Below are positions 25,561 through 34,510 of a DNA stretch of 64,000 nucleotides, in pieces. The notes beneath the pieces are model-generated. The model made no database searches, was not told the origin of the DNA, and saw nothing but the letters and a program-made list of their open reading frames with translations. Position 1 is the first letter of the stretch; each line of letters begins with the position of its first letter. Origin of the DNA: Heyndrickxia acidicola (GTDB taxonomy: Bacteria; Bacillota; Bacilli; Bacillales; Bacillaceae_C); the NCBI RefSeq assembly GCF_001636425.1, contig NZ_KV440953.1:2430847-2494846 (forward strand). Reading direction: 5' to 3'. Both the position numbers and the translations under genes were made by a program.

Positions 25561-26496
25561 TTTGTATGTAAAGATTATTCCAGCAATAATACAAATATTC
25601 CTAGGTTATTAACACGCTAGACGGTAGCATTATTCGGATAGTCTTTTTTACCTTTTAGTTATTGAAACCTTCGGAAGAAAGGGATTTGTCCTTAGTGAAT
25701 GTGAATTGGGGATTTTAAAATCGACAATGAACATGTAAAAAATGCTCGTTTCTTAAAGGAGAAGTCATATGGATAGAATCAGCTGTCTCAATCTAAAGAG
25801 GATAACACCAAGAATGCGGAGATTAAAATGGTTTGATGGGATTTAATAATGAAGGATGCCCTTGCAGATGACAGCCTGCAGCCTCACCTTGGAAAAGCCG
25901 AGATCCGACATGGAAGAAAAAAAGTTCCAGCGGGAAGAAATTTGAAGGTTTTTAAAGCTGAGGTTTCGTTTACCGAAAATTTATATAATGGTGGTTTAGG
26001 AGCCTTCGCGGCGTTGTGCTCCAGCATGGTCCTCCTTAACCCACCCTTCCCGAAGGAGTCTCACGTCTGTCGCACCATGGGATTCTGATCCATAGAAGGC
26101 TTTAGAAATGACATCTGCTTGGGTCTCTTCATCCAGCCTGGTAATTTCACTCATTCTCTGTTGAGACAGTGGCTGAGAGATGTTACGAGGTATTTTCGCT
26201 TTTTTTATAAGAGCTGTTTTGACAAGTTAAGGCATTTATCCAAAAAGTTACGGCATTTAATGAGATTTTCACCGCATTCCTTTGAAAAGCTACTGCATTT
26301 ATTTCAATAATAAATGTATTATGTTAAAAGTTGATGTGTTCATACATGATCGACTCTAATCGATCGGTCACGGCGTTGCATAATTATGGGCAAGTCTGGC
26401 ATTATCCGTCATTAACAACATTTTCTTTATTTTCCACAACATTCTTTCCACTCTTTGCAACAATACTCATTTTACATTCAACATTTTGAATGATGA
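25561..26496. other. Spacer with decayed sequence, no credible gene
   Basis: About 935 bases. Frames at 25849-26088 and 26119-26310 lack ribosome-binding sites and resemble no family. 25990-26085 contains broken family-2 repeat words (ggagccttcgcggcg, cgaaggagtctcacg). 26218-26310 repeats a loose unit (aagttaaggcattta, aagttacggcattta, ttcaccgcattcctt, aagctactgcattta) four times, giving a KLRHL-like peptide; a decayed tandem repeat. Confidence 0.45.
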
Positions 26497-26530
26497 GCAT
26501 CCAGGACCACATAGCCCTGGATGCATTTTT
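26497..26530. terminator. Terminator hairpin
   Basis: Stem gcatccagg / cctggatgc. The U-run is on the plus strand (ATTTTTCTT), though the nearest intact gene end is the minus-strand GyrI-domain gene at 26567; it may be left over from a lost plus-strand gene. Confidence 0.6.
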
Positions 26531-26566
26531 CTTAATAAACGGCATAAAGGTACAGTTTCATTGTCC

Positions 26567-27049
26567 TTACTTTAGTGGAATCCAAATTTCAGAGTATAAA
26601 TCCGGGCTCGCAGGATCTTCATCCGAATATACTTCCAATTCAGGAGTTCCCGCGTGCTCATAAGAATTCGATGGAAACCACTCTGAAAATATTTGTTTCC
26701 AAGCGTTTTGCATCGCATCCGGCATAGGGCCATGAACCTCAAAGACTCCCCATTTAGAAGCTGGGATATCCAGCATTGATAATCCTTCTGGAGTTTGCCC
26801 GTCATATTCAGTCGCTATCCAATATTCCATTAGATGTTCGGGTGAACCATCCTTCTTGGCTGCACACACACCAAGTACACCTCGCAGCTTCCCATTGTTG
26901 AGTTTGAAAAGGAGATCGTTTGTACCGTCGTAATGAGCCTCATCCCACATTTTAGGTATTCCGTTTAGGTTCTCACCATTTACGGTTGAAAATTCCCTCT
27001 TTATCCCTACTACCTGAAAACTCTCTCTTTCAACAATTTTGTACCTCAT
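26567..27049 (-). CDS. GyrI-like effector-binding domain, separated C-terminal half of an AraC regulator
   Basis: 160 residues of the GyrI-like (AraC_E_bind) effector-binding fold, from MRYKIVERESFQVVGIKREF to the end; WDEAHYDGTND and SKWGVFEVHGPMP are typical. In intact relatives this domain is joined to the two-helix-turn-helix half encoded just upstream; here the halves are in different frames. Reading the minus strand past 27049, the NRLVIQVSLKG linker of intact proteins is present in this frame, so one nucleotide insertion or two deletions near 27085-27115 has split the gene. AAAGGGG stands before the ATG at 27049, so separate translation is possible. Could be a pseudogene or a sequencing error. 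Confidence 0.75.
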   Translation of the reverse strand: MRYKIVERESFQVVGIKREFSTVNGENLNGIPKMWDEAHYDGTNDLLFKLNNGKLRGVLGVCAAKKDGSPEHLMEYWIATEYDGQTPEGLSMLDIPASKWGVFEVHGPMPDAMQNAWKQIFSEWFPSNSYEHAGTPELEVYSDEDPASPDLYSEIWIPLK

Positions 27050-27069
27050 CGGTTCTGCCCCTTTCAGAC

Positions 27070-27429
27070 TCACCTGGATAACCAGGCGGTTACAAGAATT
27101 GAGCATTCCGCTTTTCCTGCGGCATCACTAGGGGTGATTCCGTGCTGCCGGCGGAATGCTTTTGAAAAAGCTTCAGGAGTGTCGTAGCCATACTTTAAAG
27201 CCAGATCAATAATTTTGTCATTTGTGTTCATTAGCTCTTTTGCTGCTAAGGTTAACCGTCTTCTCCGCAGATATTCCCCAACCGTCACATCCGTCAAGAT
27301 GGTGAATGTGCGTTGAAAATGAAATGCAGATGAATTTGCTTGTTTTGCAATATCCTCTATTGAGATATCTTCGAGTAAGTGGTCTTCGATATAATTGATT
27401 GCCTTCTGTAAAGCTTCAACCCTTCCCAT
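27070..27429 (-). CDS. AraC-family DNA-binding half, frameshifted before its effector domain
   Basis: 119 residues covering both helix-turn-helix motifs of an AraC/XylS regulator: DISIEDIAKQANSSAFHFQR (first) and DLALKYGYDTPEAFSKAFRR (second), ending QHGITPSDAAGKAE and then unrelated residues to a stop at 27070. Full-length relatives of this MarA/SoxS-plus-GyrI group are about 290 residues. The effector half follows 20 bp later in another frame, so this is probably one regulator broken by a frameshift. ATG follows AAGGAGGAGCTAT. As an isolated DNA-binding domain it might still act constitutively, like MarA; that is speculative. Confidence 0.75.
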   Translation of the reverse strand: MGRVEALQKAINYIEDHLLEDISIEDIAKQANSSAFHFQRTFTILTDVTVGEYLRRRRLTLAAKELMNTNDKIIDLALKYGYDTPEAFSKAFRRQHGITPSDAAGKAECSILVTAWLSR

Positions 27430-27929
27430 ATAGCTCCTCCTTGTTTATATAATACTTGCCAAAGCCATTGAATACCTGTCATTGAATGCTTTGTTCAGAC
27501 CTTTTTTTAAATCTAGGTTCTGTTATAGGACGCTGTTGTTTTTTAGTTCATTCATAATTTGGCTAATCGCATTTCTTATGAACGGTTTTAGCAGGAATAT
27601 CGTTTATCTGCTCCAAACACTATAAAATTTAAAATCAGACTTGTCCTTAACGGGTTCCATTTATACTTCTCCATAAAAAAATGCCGCCGAAGCAGCAGGT
27701 ATATCTATGATCGAACTCTATATTTAGAGCAATTAAACATATATCATATTCGACAAAATGAACTTTTTTCCTTTTTTGCTTTATAAAACATGCTATAGAT
27801 TCCCATCTCCTAGCATTCTATATACAATTACAGCCGAGTAGTGAAATTTTTGAGAAGATTCTTTATAACAATAGAAAAAATAATTTACCTGAAATTGATG
27901 TTTCACCCACCCAGGGAAAATTTCTATCT
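27430..27929. other. Spacer with worn repeat and lost 5' end of the methyltransferase gene
   Basis: Contains a dispersed-repeat scrap (aggttctgttataggacgct and gttttttagttcattcat) at 27515-27560. From 27762 the frame of the downstream methyltransferase is open but has no start codon. No independent gene seen. Confidence 0.4.
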
Positions 27930-28445
27930 ATGCTTGCAAAAATTAAGGGAGCAAAGAACATCTTGGAAATTGGGACGCTTGGAGGATACAGCACCATTTG
28001 GCTTGCACAAGCTCTTCCTGAAGATGGCAGCCTTATTACATTAGAGTTTAATCCCGCTCATGTAAAAGTTGCTCAGGAAAATATTAAAATGGCTGGAGTG
28101 GAGGATAAAGTAACAATAATAGAAGGATCTGCACTTGATACCTTGCCGACCCTTCATCATAAACAAGCGGAAGGCTTCGATTTCATTTTTATCGATGCTG
28201 ATAAACCCAATAATCCTCACTATATAAAATGGGTCCTTCAACTAGCCTCTCCAGGTGCCCTGATTATTGCTGATAATGTCGTCCGAGATGGAAAAGTGGT
28301 AAATGAAGACAGCGAGGATGCTAATATTCAAGGTATCAGGGAATTCATTGACATCCTATCATCTGATACGCGTATTGATTCTGTCGGGATTCAAACAGTC
28401 GGGCTGAAGGGGTATGATGGTTTTATTATTAGCCGCGTAAAATAG
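27930..28445 (+). CDS. SAM-dependent O-methyltransferase (class I, family 3), probably 5'-truncated
   Basis: 171 residues with the AdoMet-binding motif ILEIGTLGGYSTIWLAQAL, the acidic loop LEFNPAHVKVAQENI, FDFIFIDADKPNNPHYIKW (metal and catalytic region) and GALIIADNVVRDGKV, all typical of caffeoyl-CoA/catechol O-methyltransferase-like bacterial enzymes (usually about 215-225 residues). Upstream in frame, without a start codon, one can still read NNLPEIDVSPTQGKFLSML, which belongs to the family's N terminus. So about 45-50 residues have lost their start: either an unusual initiation codon is used, or the gene is dead or starts at 27930 with a poor ribosome-binding site. Confidence 0.7.
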   Translation: MLAKIKGAKNILEIGTLGGYSTIWLAQALPEDGSLITLEFNPAHVKVAQENIKMAGVEDKVTIIEGSALDTLPTLHHKQAEGFDFIFIDADKPNNPHYIKWVLQLASPGALIIADNVVRDGKVVNEDSEDANIQGIREFIDILSSDTRIDSVGIQTVGLKGYDGFIISRVK

Positions 28446-28487
28446 TACATTTTTGTTTTTAAAAGACCTTATCGATTGTAAGCATAT

Positions 28488-28522
28488 AAAAAAATGGATG
28501 CGGCGCCTGCATCCATTTTTTT
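28488..28522. terminator. Bidirectional terminator
   Basis: Fourteen-bp stem aaaaaaatggatgc / gcatccattttttt with loop ggcgcct. Shared by the convergent methyltransferase and the DUF2711-like gene, whose stop lies at its edge. Confidence 0.9.
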
Positions 28523-29210
28523 ATATGCTCTTTGGCAAAAACCAATCTAAAAAAGTGTCTTTATTACAAAGAATGGCTTCCCAATTCATCGACTCAATGA
28601 TTGAGCTAATGTTTTTTTCTTTAGCCAAAAATAGAGTAAAACAAGAATCATATACACTCATAAAGGCAAAATCGTTATTTTCATCGGTAAGCAGCAGCTC
28701 TCTGTCTGTAATATTACAGATCTCTAACGGAGTCGTATCCTGAATAACCAACTTTCCATTACGGTGGTAGATTGGTTCAGAGAACAATATCGTTTTAGCC
28801 TCTTTAGAGCCAAGAACTGACAGGATGTCCTTTAATAATAGAGCTGGCAGGCTGTCTTCCACTGGGATATAAAGGTTAGGCCTATAGATGGAGTTTAGTT
28901 GATCCTTTAAATCCTCTCTGGCCTGCTCTTTTCCAAGGGCCCCGAGCGCTGTTTTCAGTGCCAGCTCCATATCTTCATACGTGCTTATTTGGCATTTATC
29001 CATTACCGTTCTCCACATAACAGGAGTACCGAAACTCAGTATCTCTTCATCACTGGGATAAATAATTTGATAAGGATACTCCCTTTTTGTGTCTTCCCAG
29101 CCATCAGGCATTTTGACAAAAGGATGTAATAAAATTGCCGCAGATTCAAAGGGCTCGGGGAGCTGTTTTAAAATTGATGATGTATTATTGAACTGAATAT
29201 ACTCTAACAT
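28521..29210 (-). CDS. DUF2711-like protein, function unknown
   Basis: 229-residue soluble protein. Notable stretches: PYQIIYPSDEEILSFGTPVMWRT near residues 45-67 and YDSCFTLFLAKEKNISSIIE near 190-210. They fit my memory of the Bacillus DUF2711 family, with moderate certainty. No signal peptide, membrane helix or catalytic motif is evident; acidic overall. It is convergent with the O-methyltransferase and shares its terminator, and has no same-strand partner within 90 bp. An immunity-like or housekeeping role cannot be decided from sequence. Confidence 0.6.
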   Translation of the reverse strand: MLEYIQFNNTSSILKQLPEPFESAAILLHPFVKMPDGWEDTKREYPYQIIYPSDEEILSFGTPVMWRTVMDKCQISTYEDMELALKTALGALGKEQAREDLKDQLNSIYRPNLYIPVEDSLPALLLKDILSVLGSKEAKTILFSEPIYHRNGKLVIQDTTPLEICNITDRELLLTDENNDFAFMSVYDSCFTLFLAKEKNISSIIESMNWEAILCNKDTFLDWFLPKSI

Positions 29211-29304
29211 CGCTGTTTAAATTCCCTTCTTTTCAAATTCTCTAATCTATTATCCCTTTTAAAGCTTTCTTATTCAACTCCCCTATAGATGGAAAATCTT
29301 AAGA

Positions 29305-30135
29305 TTAGTATTGTCCACGCCCTGCTATAAATGTACGAATGATGTGCGTTACCATAGGATTATATTTTTTCTGGCTGCTAGAAGAATAGACAATAACCAC
29401 ATCATAGCTAACGCCATCTTGAATAATCGATTTTTTATATACAATATTGCTTCCAGCTTTATAGGAAATGGCAAACCAATTGCTGCTTACTTTTTGGTAA
29501 GAAACAGAACCCGCTGCCTCTGAAAGAGCTTGTGTGAATTCAGATTTTATAGTATCTCCTTCCATCACATTGATGCCAGATGCAGTAATCGTGCAATTTC
29601 CATCACTAAACTCCCTGCCATCATTATTTGCAGGAGCAGCACCTTCTTTAAAAGTATCAGGGTATTGTACTGTGAATCCGAAACGTCCATTAAAATATGT
29701 TTTATAGGTAAATCCGTTTGGCAGAGAAACCGTTGATTTAACGGTATTATTTTTATTAGCCGTTGTTCTTGTCTGTTTTTCTTTGTTTTTATACGTTTTG
29801 ATTTGTTTTAATAGCTCCTCTGTTCGATTCTTTTCCTTTGCCAGTCCCGTACTTCCTTTGGTCTTTGCTAAAACTCCTTCTAAGATTCTTTGTGCCTCAT
29901 CGTATTTCTTCTGGTCAATGTATCCCTCAGCGGTGATGATTTGGCTTTCTGCATTATCCTCTTCTTTTAAAAGAGGCGTTTTTTGCTGCAATGCAGCTGT
30001 ATGATTCTTTGCTGTTTCATTTGCCTTCGTTGTGTTTTCCTGAGCGGATGCCTGTTCGTTGGCAGTGGTCGTACAGCCAGCTAACAGCATGGTTGTGACG
30101 GACAGAGCAAACAACGGTTGAATGATATTTTTCAC
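29305..30135 (-). CDS. Lipoprotein with coiled-coil linker and C-terminal PsbP-like domain
   Basis: 276 residues from a GTG start behind AGAGGAGAAGAAAA. Signal peptide with lipobox LLAGC (Cys21), so it is a surface lipoprotein. Residues 25-125 are polar and helical with many K, E, A and Q (TAEGYIDQKKYDEAQRILEG looks like one TPR-like hairpin). The C-terminal 130 residues hold a compact domain with NGRFGFTVQYPDTFKEG and NNDGREFSDGNC, a pattern seen in many Firmicute lipoproteins of unknown role. Stands alone on the minus strand. Confidence 0.82.
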   Translation of the reverse strand: MKNIIQPLFALSVTTMLLAGCTTTANEQASAQENTTKANETAKNHTAALQQKTPLLKEEDNAESQIITAEGYIDQKKYDEAQRILEGVLAKTKGSTGLAKEKNRTEELLKQIKTYKNKEKQTRTTANKNNTVKSTVSLPNGFTYKTYFNGRFGFTVQYPDTFKEGAAPANNDGREFSDGNCTITASGINVMEGDTIKSEFTQALSEAAGSVSYQKVSSNWFAISYKAGSNIVYKKSIIQDGVSYDVVIVYSSSSQKKYNPMVTHIIRTFIAGRGQY

Positions 30136-30256
30136 TTTTCTTCTCCTCTTTACTGTAGAATTTTATGGTAGTATGAAAGCGATTCAATGGTTTTTACATC
30201 ATTTGGGTCTTCCCTTTCTTGCCTTGAGAAAATCTTTAATTAGAGGATTTCTTCAC

Positions 30257-30838
30257 TTATATCCCACCAGCCTTCATTTGCGCAAATACTACGGCTGACT
30301 CATTTGTATGCCTTCTCCATATCATATGACTGTTGCCTTTGCCCCAATAGTCCCTTAGCAAATATTCCGGCTCACCCAGTTTCTTTTTCCACACATATTG
30401 TGCATTGGAATATCCGCTGTCCAAACAAAATGATTGGATTCCTCGGCTTTGCAGGGTAAGCTGCATGATTTGAAATAGGAGAGACCCTATTCCTTGTCTT
30501 TGGTAGTCTGGATCAACAAATACCGTCCCGATTTCAAACCACCCTTTCAGCTCTCCATTTGTGCATGCAAGAATCAACTCACTTGCAGGACCATACTCAA
30601 TGCAGCCGATTACTTTATTCTTTTTATAATCATTGGCCAGCCAAAAAAATCGATCCTTACCATTACTCTTAAAGTCAGATTCCAAGTAACTTTTCTTGGT
30701 TTCAATTTCGTTTTTTATATCTTCCTTCATTTTTGATAAACCTTCACGGGCAAATGTATCCCTGATCACCTTACTAAAGAATTGATACAAATCTTCCTTA
30801 TCAGCAAGTACAGGTCTTCTGACTTCTATTTCACTCAC
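30257..30838 (-). CDS. GNAT-family N-acetyltransferase
   Basis: 193 residues starting at GTG behind AAGGGGGAGTGAC. The GNAT acetyl-CoA-binding motif A is clear: IGTVFVDPDYQRQGIGSLLF (pyrophosphate loop QRQGIG), followed by helix residues ending in SRGIQSFCLDSGY. Transfers acetyl from acetyl-CoA to an amine; the substrate is unknown. Twenty-four bases separate it from the next acetyltransferase gene downstream (30863-31309 lies upstream in transcription), so the two are probably co-transcribed. Confidence 0.85.
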   Translation of the reverse strand: MSEIEVRRPVLADKEDLYQFFSKVIRDTFAREGLSKMKEDIKNEIETKKSYLESDFKSNGKDRFFWLANDYKKNKVIGCIEYGPASELILACTNGELKGWFEIGTVFVDPDYQRQGIGSLLFQIMQLTLQSRGIQSFCLDSGYSNAQYVWKKKLGEPEYLLRDYWGKGNSHMIWRRHTNESAVVFAQMKAGGI

Positions 30839-30862
30839 TCGTCACTCCCCCTTTGCTCACGG

Positions 30863-31309
30863 TTAATTAAACTTTAGTGGCAGGCTCATCATCACTGTCC
30901 TCCTATTAAACCCTAACTTTTCATAGAGTTTAATGGCATGATTCCCTTCATAAGCATTTAAATGAATCTCCGCATATCCTTCATTTTTTAAATGATCAAT
31001 TCCTTCTCCTATTAACCTTTTGGAAATTCCTTTCCCTCTAAACTCCTCAAGAACATATAATTCATAAATAAATCCATTTACTTCATCATTAAATTGGTTT
31101 TTAACTGATCCAATTAGAATCCAACCCATGATTTGATGGTTTTCTATTGCTGCTAAGTAATAGCTTCCTTTTTCTATAAGCATTAGAATGATCTGTTCCA
31201 GTCTTTCCTGATTGGATTCTATTTGTCCCAGCGTGCCTTCATACAGAGATTGAGGGGAAAGCGATAGAATTTGTGTAAGCTCGTATTCGTTTGGTTTTCT
31301 TATATCCAT
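30863..31309 (-). CDS. GNAT-family N-acetyltransferase
   Basis: 148 residues, a minimal GNAT domain. Motif A reads YELYVLEEFRGKGISKRLIG with the RGKGIS acetyl-CoA loop, and motif B includes AYEGNHAIKLYEKLGFNRR, the usual N-x-x-A-x-x-x-Y-x-x-x-G-F pattern. Substrate unknown. It is first of a two-gene acetyltransferase unit with the gene ending at 30257. Confidence 0.87.
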   Translation of the reverse strand: MDIRKPNEYELTQILSLSPQSLYEGTLGQIESNQERLEQIILMLIEKGSYYLAAIENHQIMGWILIGSVKNQFNDEVNGFIYELYVLEEFRGKGISKRLIGEGIDHLKNEGYAEIHLNAYEGNHAIKLYEKLGFNRRTVMMSLPLKFN

Positions 31310-31577
31310 AAATAGTATCCATTCCTCTCTCTTTTAATTAGATAAACGCTTTGATTAAGTCAAACAGAAATACCTCTTCTCATTTAAAGAAAACAAATGA
31401 AAAGACCTCATATCTATTTCCTCATGCCTATACAACTTCACTCCATCCTCCAAACCAAATAAGTTTTTAGGGAGGATTGGAGTTGAATTTAACAAACCTC
31501 ATATAAAGATTTGTTTTTTTTCATATTCTTCAAAAAGGCGGCGTATTCCTCTTTCTTTAGTAAACACCTATACGAAA

Positions 31578-31599
31578 AGGGCTGCTCTGTCGCAGCCCT
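31578..31599 (-). terminator. Terminator downstream of VOC gene
   Basis: Perfect 8-bp stem agggctgc / gcagccct with a 6-nt loop; minus-strand tail TTTCG is short. Confidence 0.65.
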
Positions 31600-31646
31600 C
31601 CATTTATATATTGCGTATTCCATTTCCAAATGACAATGAACGTTAT

Positions 31647-32027
31647 TTACTTTCTTTCCAGAACAGCGAAATAATTCCCTTCATTATCAGCGAAGTTAAA
31701 TACCCTGCCAGATGGCATCGTAACAATCTCACCTACTGTCACACTTTTATCTAAAAAATCTTTATAGAGTGAGTCCAGATCATCAGAAAAAAGCAATAAT
31801 GAAGGTGCAGAAAGATTAAGTTCTGGTGACATTTCGGCAATGAGTGCCTTATTGTGAAGAATTATGCTCGTTTCGGCTTCTTTTGAAGGTGCGAGCTCTA
31901 TCCATCTAAACCCCTGCCCATTATCTTCAACTGTCACCAAGCTAAAACCCGCTTTTTCAATCCAAAATTTCATTGATTCATCCTGATCATTTACATATAG
32001 CATTATCTGGCCAATTCTATTAATCAT
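31647..32027 (-). CDS. VOC-family (glyoxalase/bleomycin-resistance fold) protein
   Basis: 126 residues of the vicinal oxygen chelate fold: two beta-alpha-beta-beta-beta halves beginning IGQIMLYVNDQDESMKFWIE and DDLDSLYKDFLDKSVTV, ending GRVFNFADNEGNYFAVLE. Could be a metal-dependent lyase or a small-molecule-binding resistance protein; the typical glyoxalase I glutamates are not complete, so glyoxalase activity is doubtful. ATG follows CGGAGAGCTAA. Single gene. Confidence 0.85.
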   Translation of the reverse strand: MINRIGQIMLYVNDQDESMKFWIEKAGFSLVTVEDNGQGFRWIELAPSKEAETSIILHNKALIAEMSPELNLSAPSLLLFSDDLDSLYKDFLDKSVTVGEIVTMPSGRVFNFADNEGNYFAVLERK

Positions 32028-32120
32028 TTTAGCTCTCCGTTCTTAATATTAAACCGCTTTCATAAACTGCTGTATTTTAACTAAGCTATTAAATATTTTT
32101 TCCTATTATATACTATTGCA

Positions 32121-32290
32121 CTATTAAAGCACAATGTTGATAAGAATGGATTCCCAAGACTCCTGTGGGTCAAGCCAGAAAAGGGAGACCCCGCCGCAAG
32201 AAGGCTTCCGGACGCCCACAGAAAGCGAGTACCTGGAGCGTAAATCATCTAACAAGAAGAACAGAGCCTTATTATTAATAACGGTGCTGG
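32121..32290 (-). repeat. Family-2 hairpin repeat, reversed and worn
   Basis: Reads actcctgtgggtcaagccag, gagaccccgccgcaag and cccacagaaagcgagtacct, the reverse complement of the family-2 core. The left edge also has ctattaaagcacaatgttga (family-3-like). Stem pairing is partly lost. Confidence 0.55.
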
Positions 32291-32345
32291 CAAATTTCTT
32301 ACTAAGGATGTATCTCAAAAGAATTGATTAGGATTTGCACCGTCC

Positions 32346-33815
32346 CTAATTCTCGTCAATTTGCGGGAGGCGGATCTGAAAGGTTGTCCCTTCTCCAATT
32401 TTACTCTCTACATGGATTGTTCCTTTGTGGATATCAATAATTGATTTTGTTATAGCAAGTCCAAGTCCAGCTCCTCCGAACTTGCGCGAGCGTGATGAAT
32501 CGACCCGGTAAAATCTCTCAAATAGGTGGGAGAGATGTTCCTCAGATATTCCGCTGCCGTTGTCTTCAACCTCCAGGACAACACCATTGGACTCCTTTTT
32601 TAATGTAATCATAATGATACCCTTTTCCGGATTGGTGTGCTGCACTGCATTATGGTACAAATTCAGAATAACCTGTTTCATTTTGTCTCGATCCATTTTC
32701 ATTTTTACATGCGGTGCAATGGAAAAGATCACATTTCTTTCGCCTGCAAGCAATCGAAGCTGCGATTCCATTTCATTAATTAATTCATCCAGGTATCCTT
32801 CCTCCATTTCAATGGCTGGAATGCGATCAAGCTTAGCCAATAATAAAAGATTCTGAACCAATTTGTTTACACGTTCTGATTCACCCAGCATCGTTTTCAA
32901 GACTTTTTTCAATTGTTCCGGCCGGGTAACCGCTCCTCGAAGCAGAATTTCCAAAAATCCATGAATGGATGTCAAAGGAGTCCGAAGTTCATGCGAAGCA
33001 TCAGCGATGAAACGCCGCATCTGCTCCTTTGCTTCCTTTTCTCCTTCAAAAGAGATTTGAAGTCTTTCCAGCATCCCATTAAAGGAGTCCGCCAAGCGGT
33101 CAATTTCAAGCTGTCCCTGATGGGCTGGCACTCTTATATTTAAATTGCCTGAATTGATTTGTTCTACCTTGTTTCCCATATTTGATAAAGGAATAAGCGT
33201 ACGGCGCAGAACAGGCAAAAAAGTAAGCAGCCCCAGCACGAGCGATATGCAGGACAAGGATATATAAATGATGATTTGGCTGGTCAGAATATCTTTCAAT
33301 GGACCTGTATCAGAACTCAATTGAATGACACCCTGCAGGTTACCCTGAAATCTTAGGGGCTGAAGAACGATTAATTGATTCTGTCCCTGCTTGTCTTTTA
33401 CTACCTTGTAAATTAATTTTTGATTTGAATGGCTTACATCCATATAATCCTGTTTGGGTAATGCAGGAATCGAGTCGCCTTGAGGATTTTTTGTTAAAAG
33501 TATACGTTTTCCACTCCCGTCCGAACTCACATACATCATGCTAACACCAGGAGAAAAAATCATTGGATGATTAGGCCTGTTTTCCTCTGAAGAAAGAATG
33601 TTTTCCATAAGTATCATCTGAGGGATGGAAAAAAACTGACTTTGTAAACTCATCGCTTTATTTTGATATAAAAAGTGTTTCATGAACATAAATTGCAAAA
33701 GTCCGATCAGAAGCAATAAACCCGCTAGGATAAATAACGAACGTGACAGGAGCTGCAGGCGGAGTGACTGAAAGAAAACGTAACGTCTTCCCTTTGCTGT
33801 TTTTCCACTTGTCAT
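32346..33815 (-). CDS. Sensor histidine kinase (HAMP-HisKA-HATPase)
   Basis: 489 residues: membrane helix at about 22-45, extracytoplasmic sensor of about 140 residues, second helix near 185-207, HAMP linker (208-262), HisKA with the phospho-acceptor in DASHELRTPLTSIHG (about 272), then HATPase boxes NLYHNAVQH (N), DNGSGISEEH (G1) and GGAGLGLAI (G2). It phosphorylates the partner regulator encoded directly upstream; its ATG overlaps that gene's stop. Architecture is like ArlS/YkoH-type kinases. Signal unknown. Confidence 0.93.
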   Translation of the reverse strand: MTSGKTAKGRRYVFFQSLRLQLLSRSLFILAGLLLLIGLLQFMFMKHFLYQNKAMSLQSQFFSIPQMILMENILSSEENRPNHPMIFSPGVSMMYVSSDGSGKRILLTKNPQGDSIPALPKQDYMDVSHSNQKLIYKVVKDKQGQNQLIVLQPLRFQGNLQGVIQLSSDTGPLKDILTSQIIIYISLSCISLVLGLLTFLPVLRRTLIPLSNMGNKVEQINSGNLNIRVPAHQGQLEIDRLADSFNGMLERLQISFEGEKEAKEQMRRFIADASHELRTPLTSIHGFLEILLRGAVTRPEQLKKVLKTMLGESERVNKLVQNLLLLAKLDRIPAIEMEEGYLDELINEMESQLRLLAGERNVIFSIAPHVKMKMDRDKMKQVILNLYHNAVQHTNPEKGIIMITLKKESNGVVLEVEDNGSGISEEHLSHLFERFYRVDSSRSRKFGGAGLGLAITKSIIDIHKGTIHVESKIGEGTTFQIRLPQIDEN

Positions 33816-34492
33816 GGAATATCCACCCGATACCCTGCACCGCGGAGAGTCCGAATCAATCGGTGCTCCTTATCGTTCAGCTTATCTCTTAAAGAACGGA
33901 TATACACTTCTACAATATTTTCTTCACCACCAAAGTCATAGCCCCATACTTTATCTAAAATATGCGGTTTTGAGAGAACAAGCCCATGATTAATGACTAA
34001 AAATTTGAGAAGTACAAATTCCGTTGCAGAAAGCTCCAAAATTCTGTTTTGATAAATAATTTCTTTCCGCCTGTCGTTGATACGGAATGGGCCAATTAAT
34101 ACTTCATCCAGTAAATGTGGAAAATGATTTCGGATTCGGGCATGTATGCGCGCAAGCAATTCTTCAAAACTGAAAGGTTTAATCATATAATCATCGGCCC
34201 CAAGTGTCAGGCCTTTCACACGATCATCCACTTCGTCCTTGGCTGTTAACATGATGATTGCCATATTCCCCATTTTTTTAAGCATTTTACATACTTCAAA
34301 GCCATTCATTCCATGCATCATCACATCAAGGATGGCGATATGCGGCTGGAACTGTTTTGCGAGGTTAACGCCAGTCAGACCATCCGGGGCAGTCTGTACA
34401 TCAAAGCCTTCACTTTGCAGTCCTAATTCCAAAAATTCCAGTATGGATGGTTCATCATCTATTAACAAAATCTTAATTCCCTTTATTTGCAT
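33812..34492 (-). CDS. OmpR/PhoB-family response regulator
   Basis: 226 residues: receiver domain (about 1-115) with acidic pocket IDDEP, phosphorylation site in AILDVMM, switch residues TAKDE and the lysine in MIKPFSF; then a winged-helix OmpR DNA-binding domain ending VYIRSLRDKLND and TLRGAGYRVD. I place the start at ATG 34492, behind GAGGAGAACACGATTC; the frame extends 18 bases further to another ATG which overlaps the ribosome-binding site. Coupled to the kinase gene by a 4-bp overlap. No obvious target gene is adjacent. Confidence 0.93.
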   Translation of the reverse strand: MQIKGIKILLIDDEPSILEFLELGLQSEGFDVQTAPDGLTGVNLAKQFQPHIAILDVMMHGMNGFEVCKMLKKMGNMAIIMLTAKDEVDDRVKGLTLGADDYMIKPFSFEELLARIHARIRNHFPHLLDEVLIGPFRINDRRKEIIYQNRILELSATEFVLLKFLVINHGLVLSKPHILDKVWGYDFGGEENIVEVYIRSLRDKLNDKEHRLIRTLRGAGYRVDIP

Positions 34493-34510
34493 GAATCGTG
34501 TTCTCCTCAT

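Noticed and set aside
25849-26310. Frames at 25849-26088 and 26119-26310
   Set aside because: No ribosome-binding site, no family resemblance, and they overlap hairpin-repeat scraps and a loose tandem repeat.
32134-32331. Frame of 65 codons beginning at 32134
   Set aside because: It lies on the worn, reversed family-2 repeat and has no signals.
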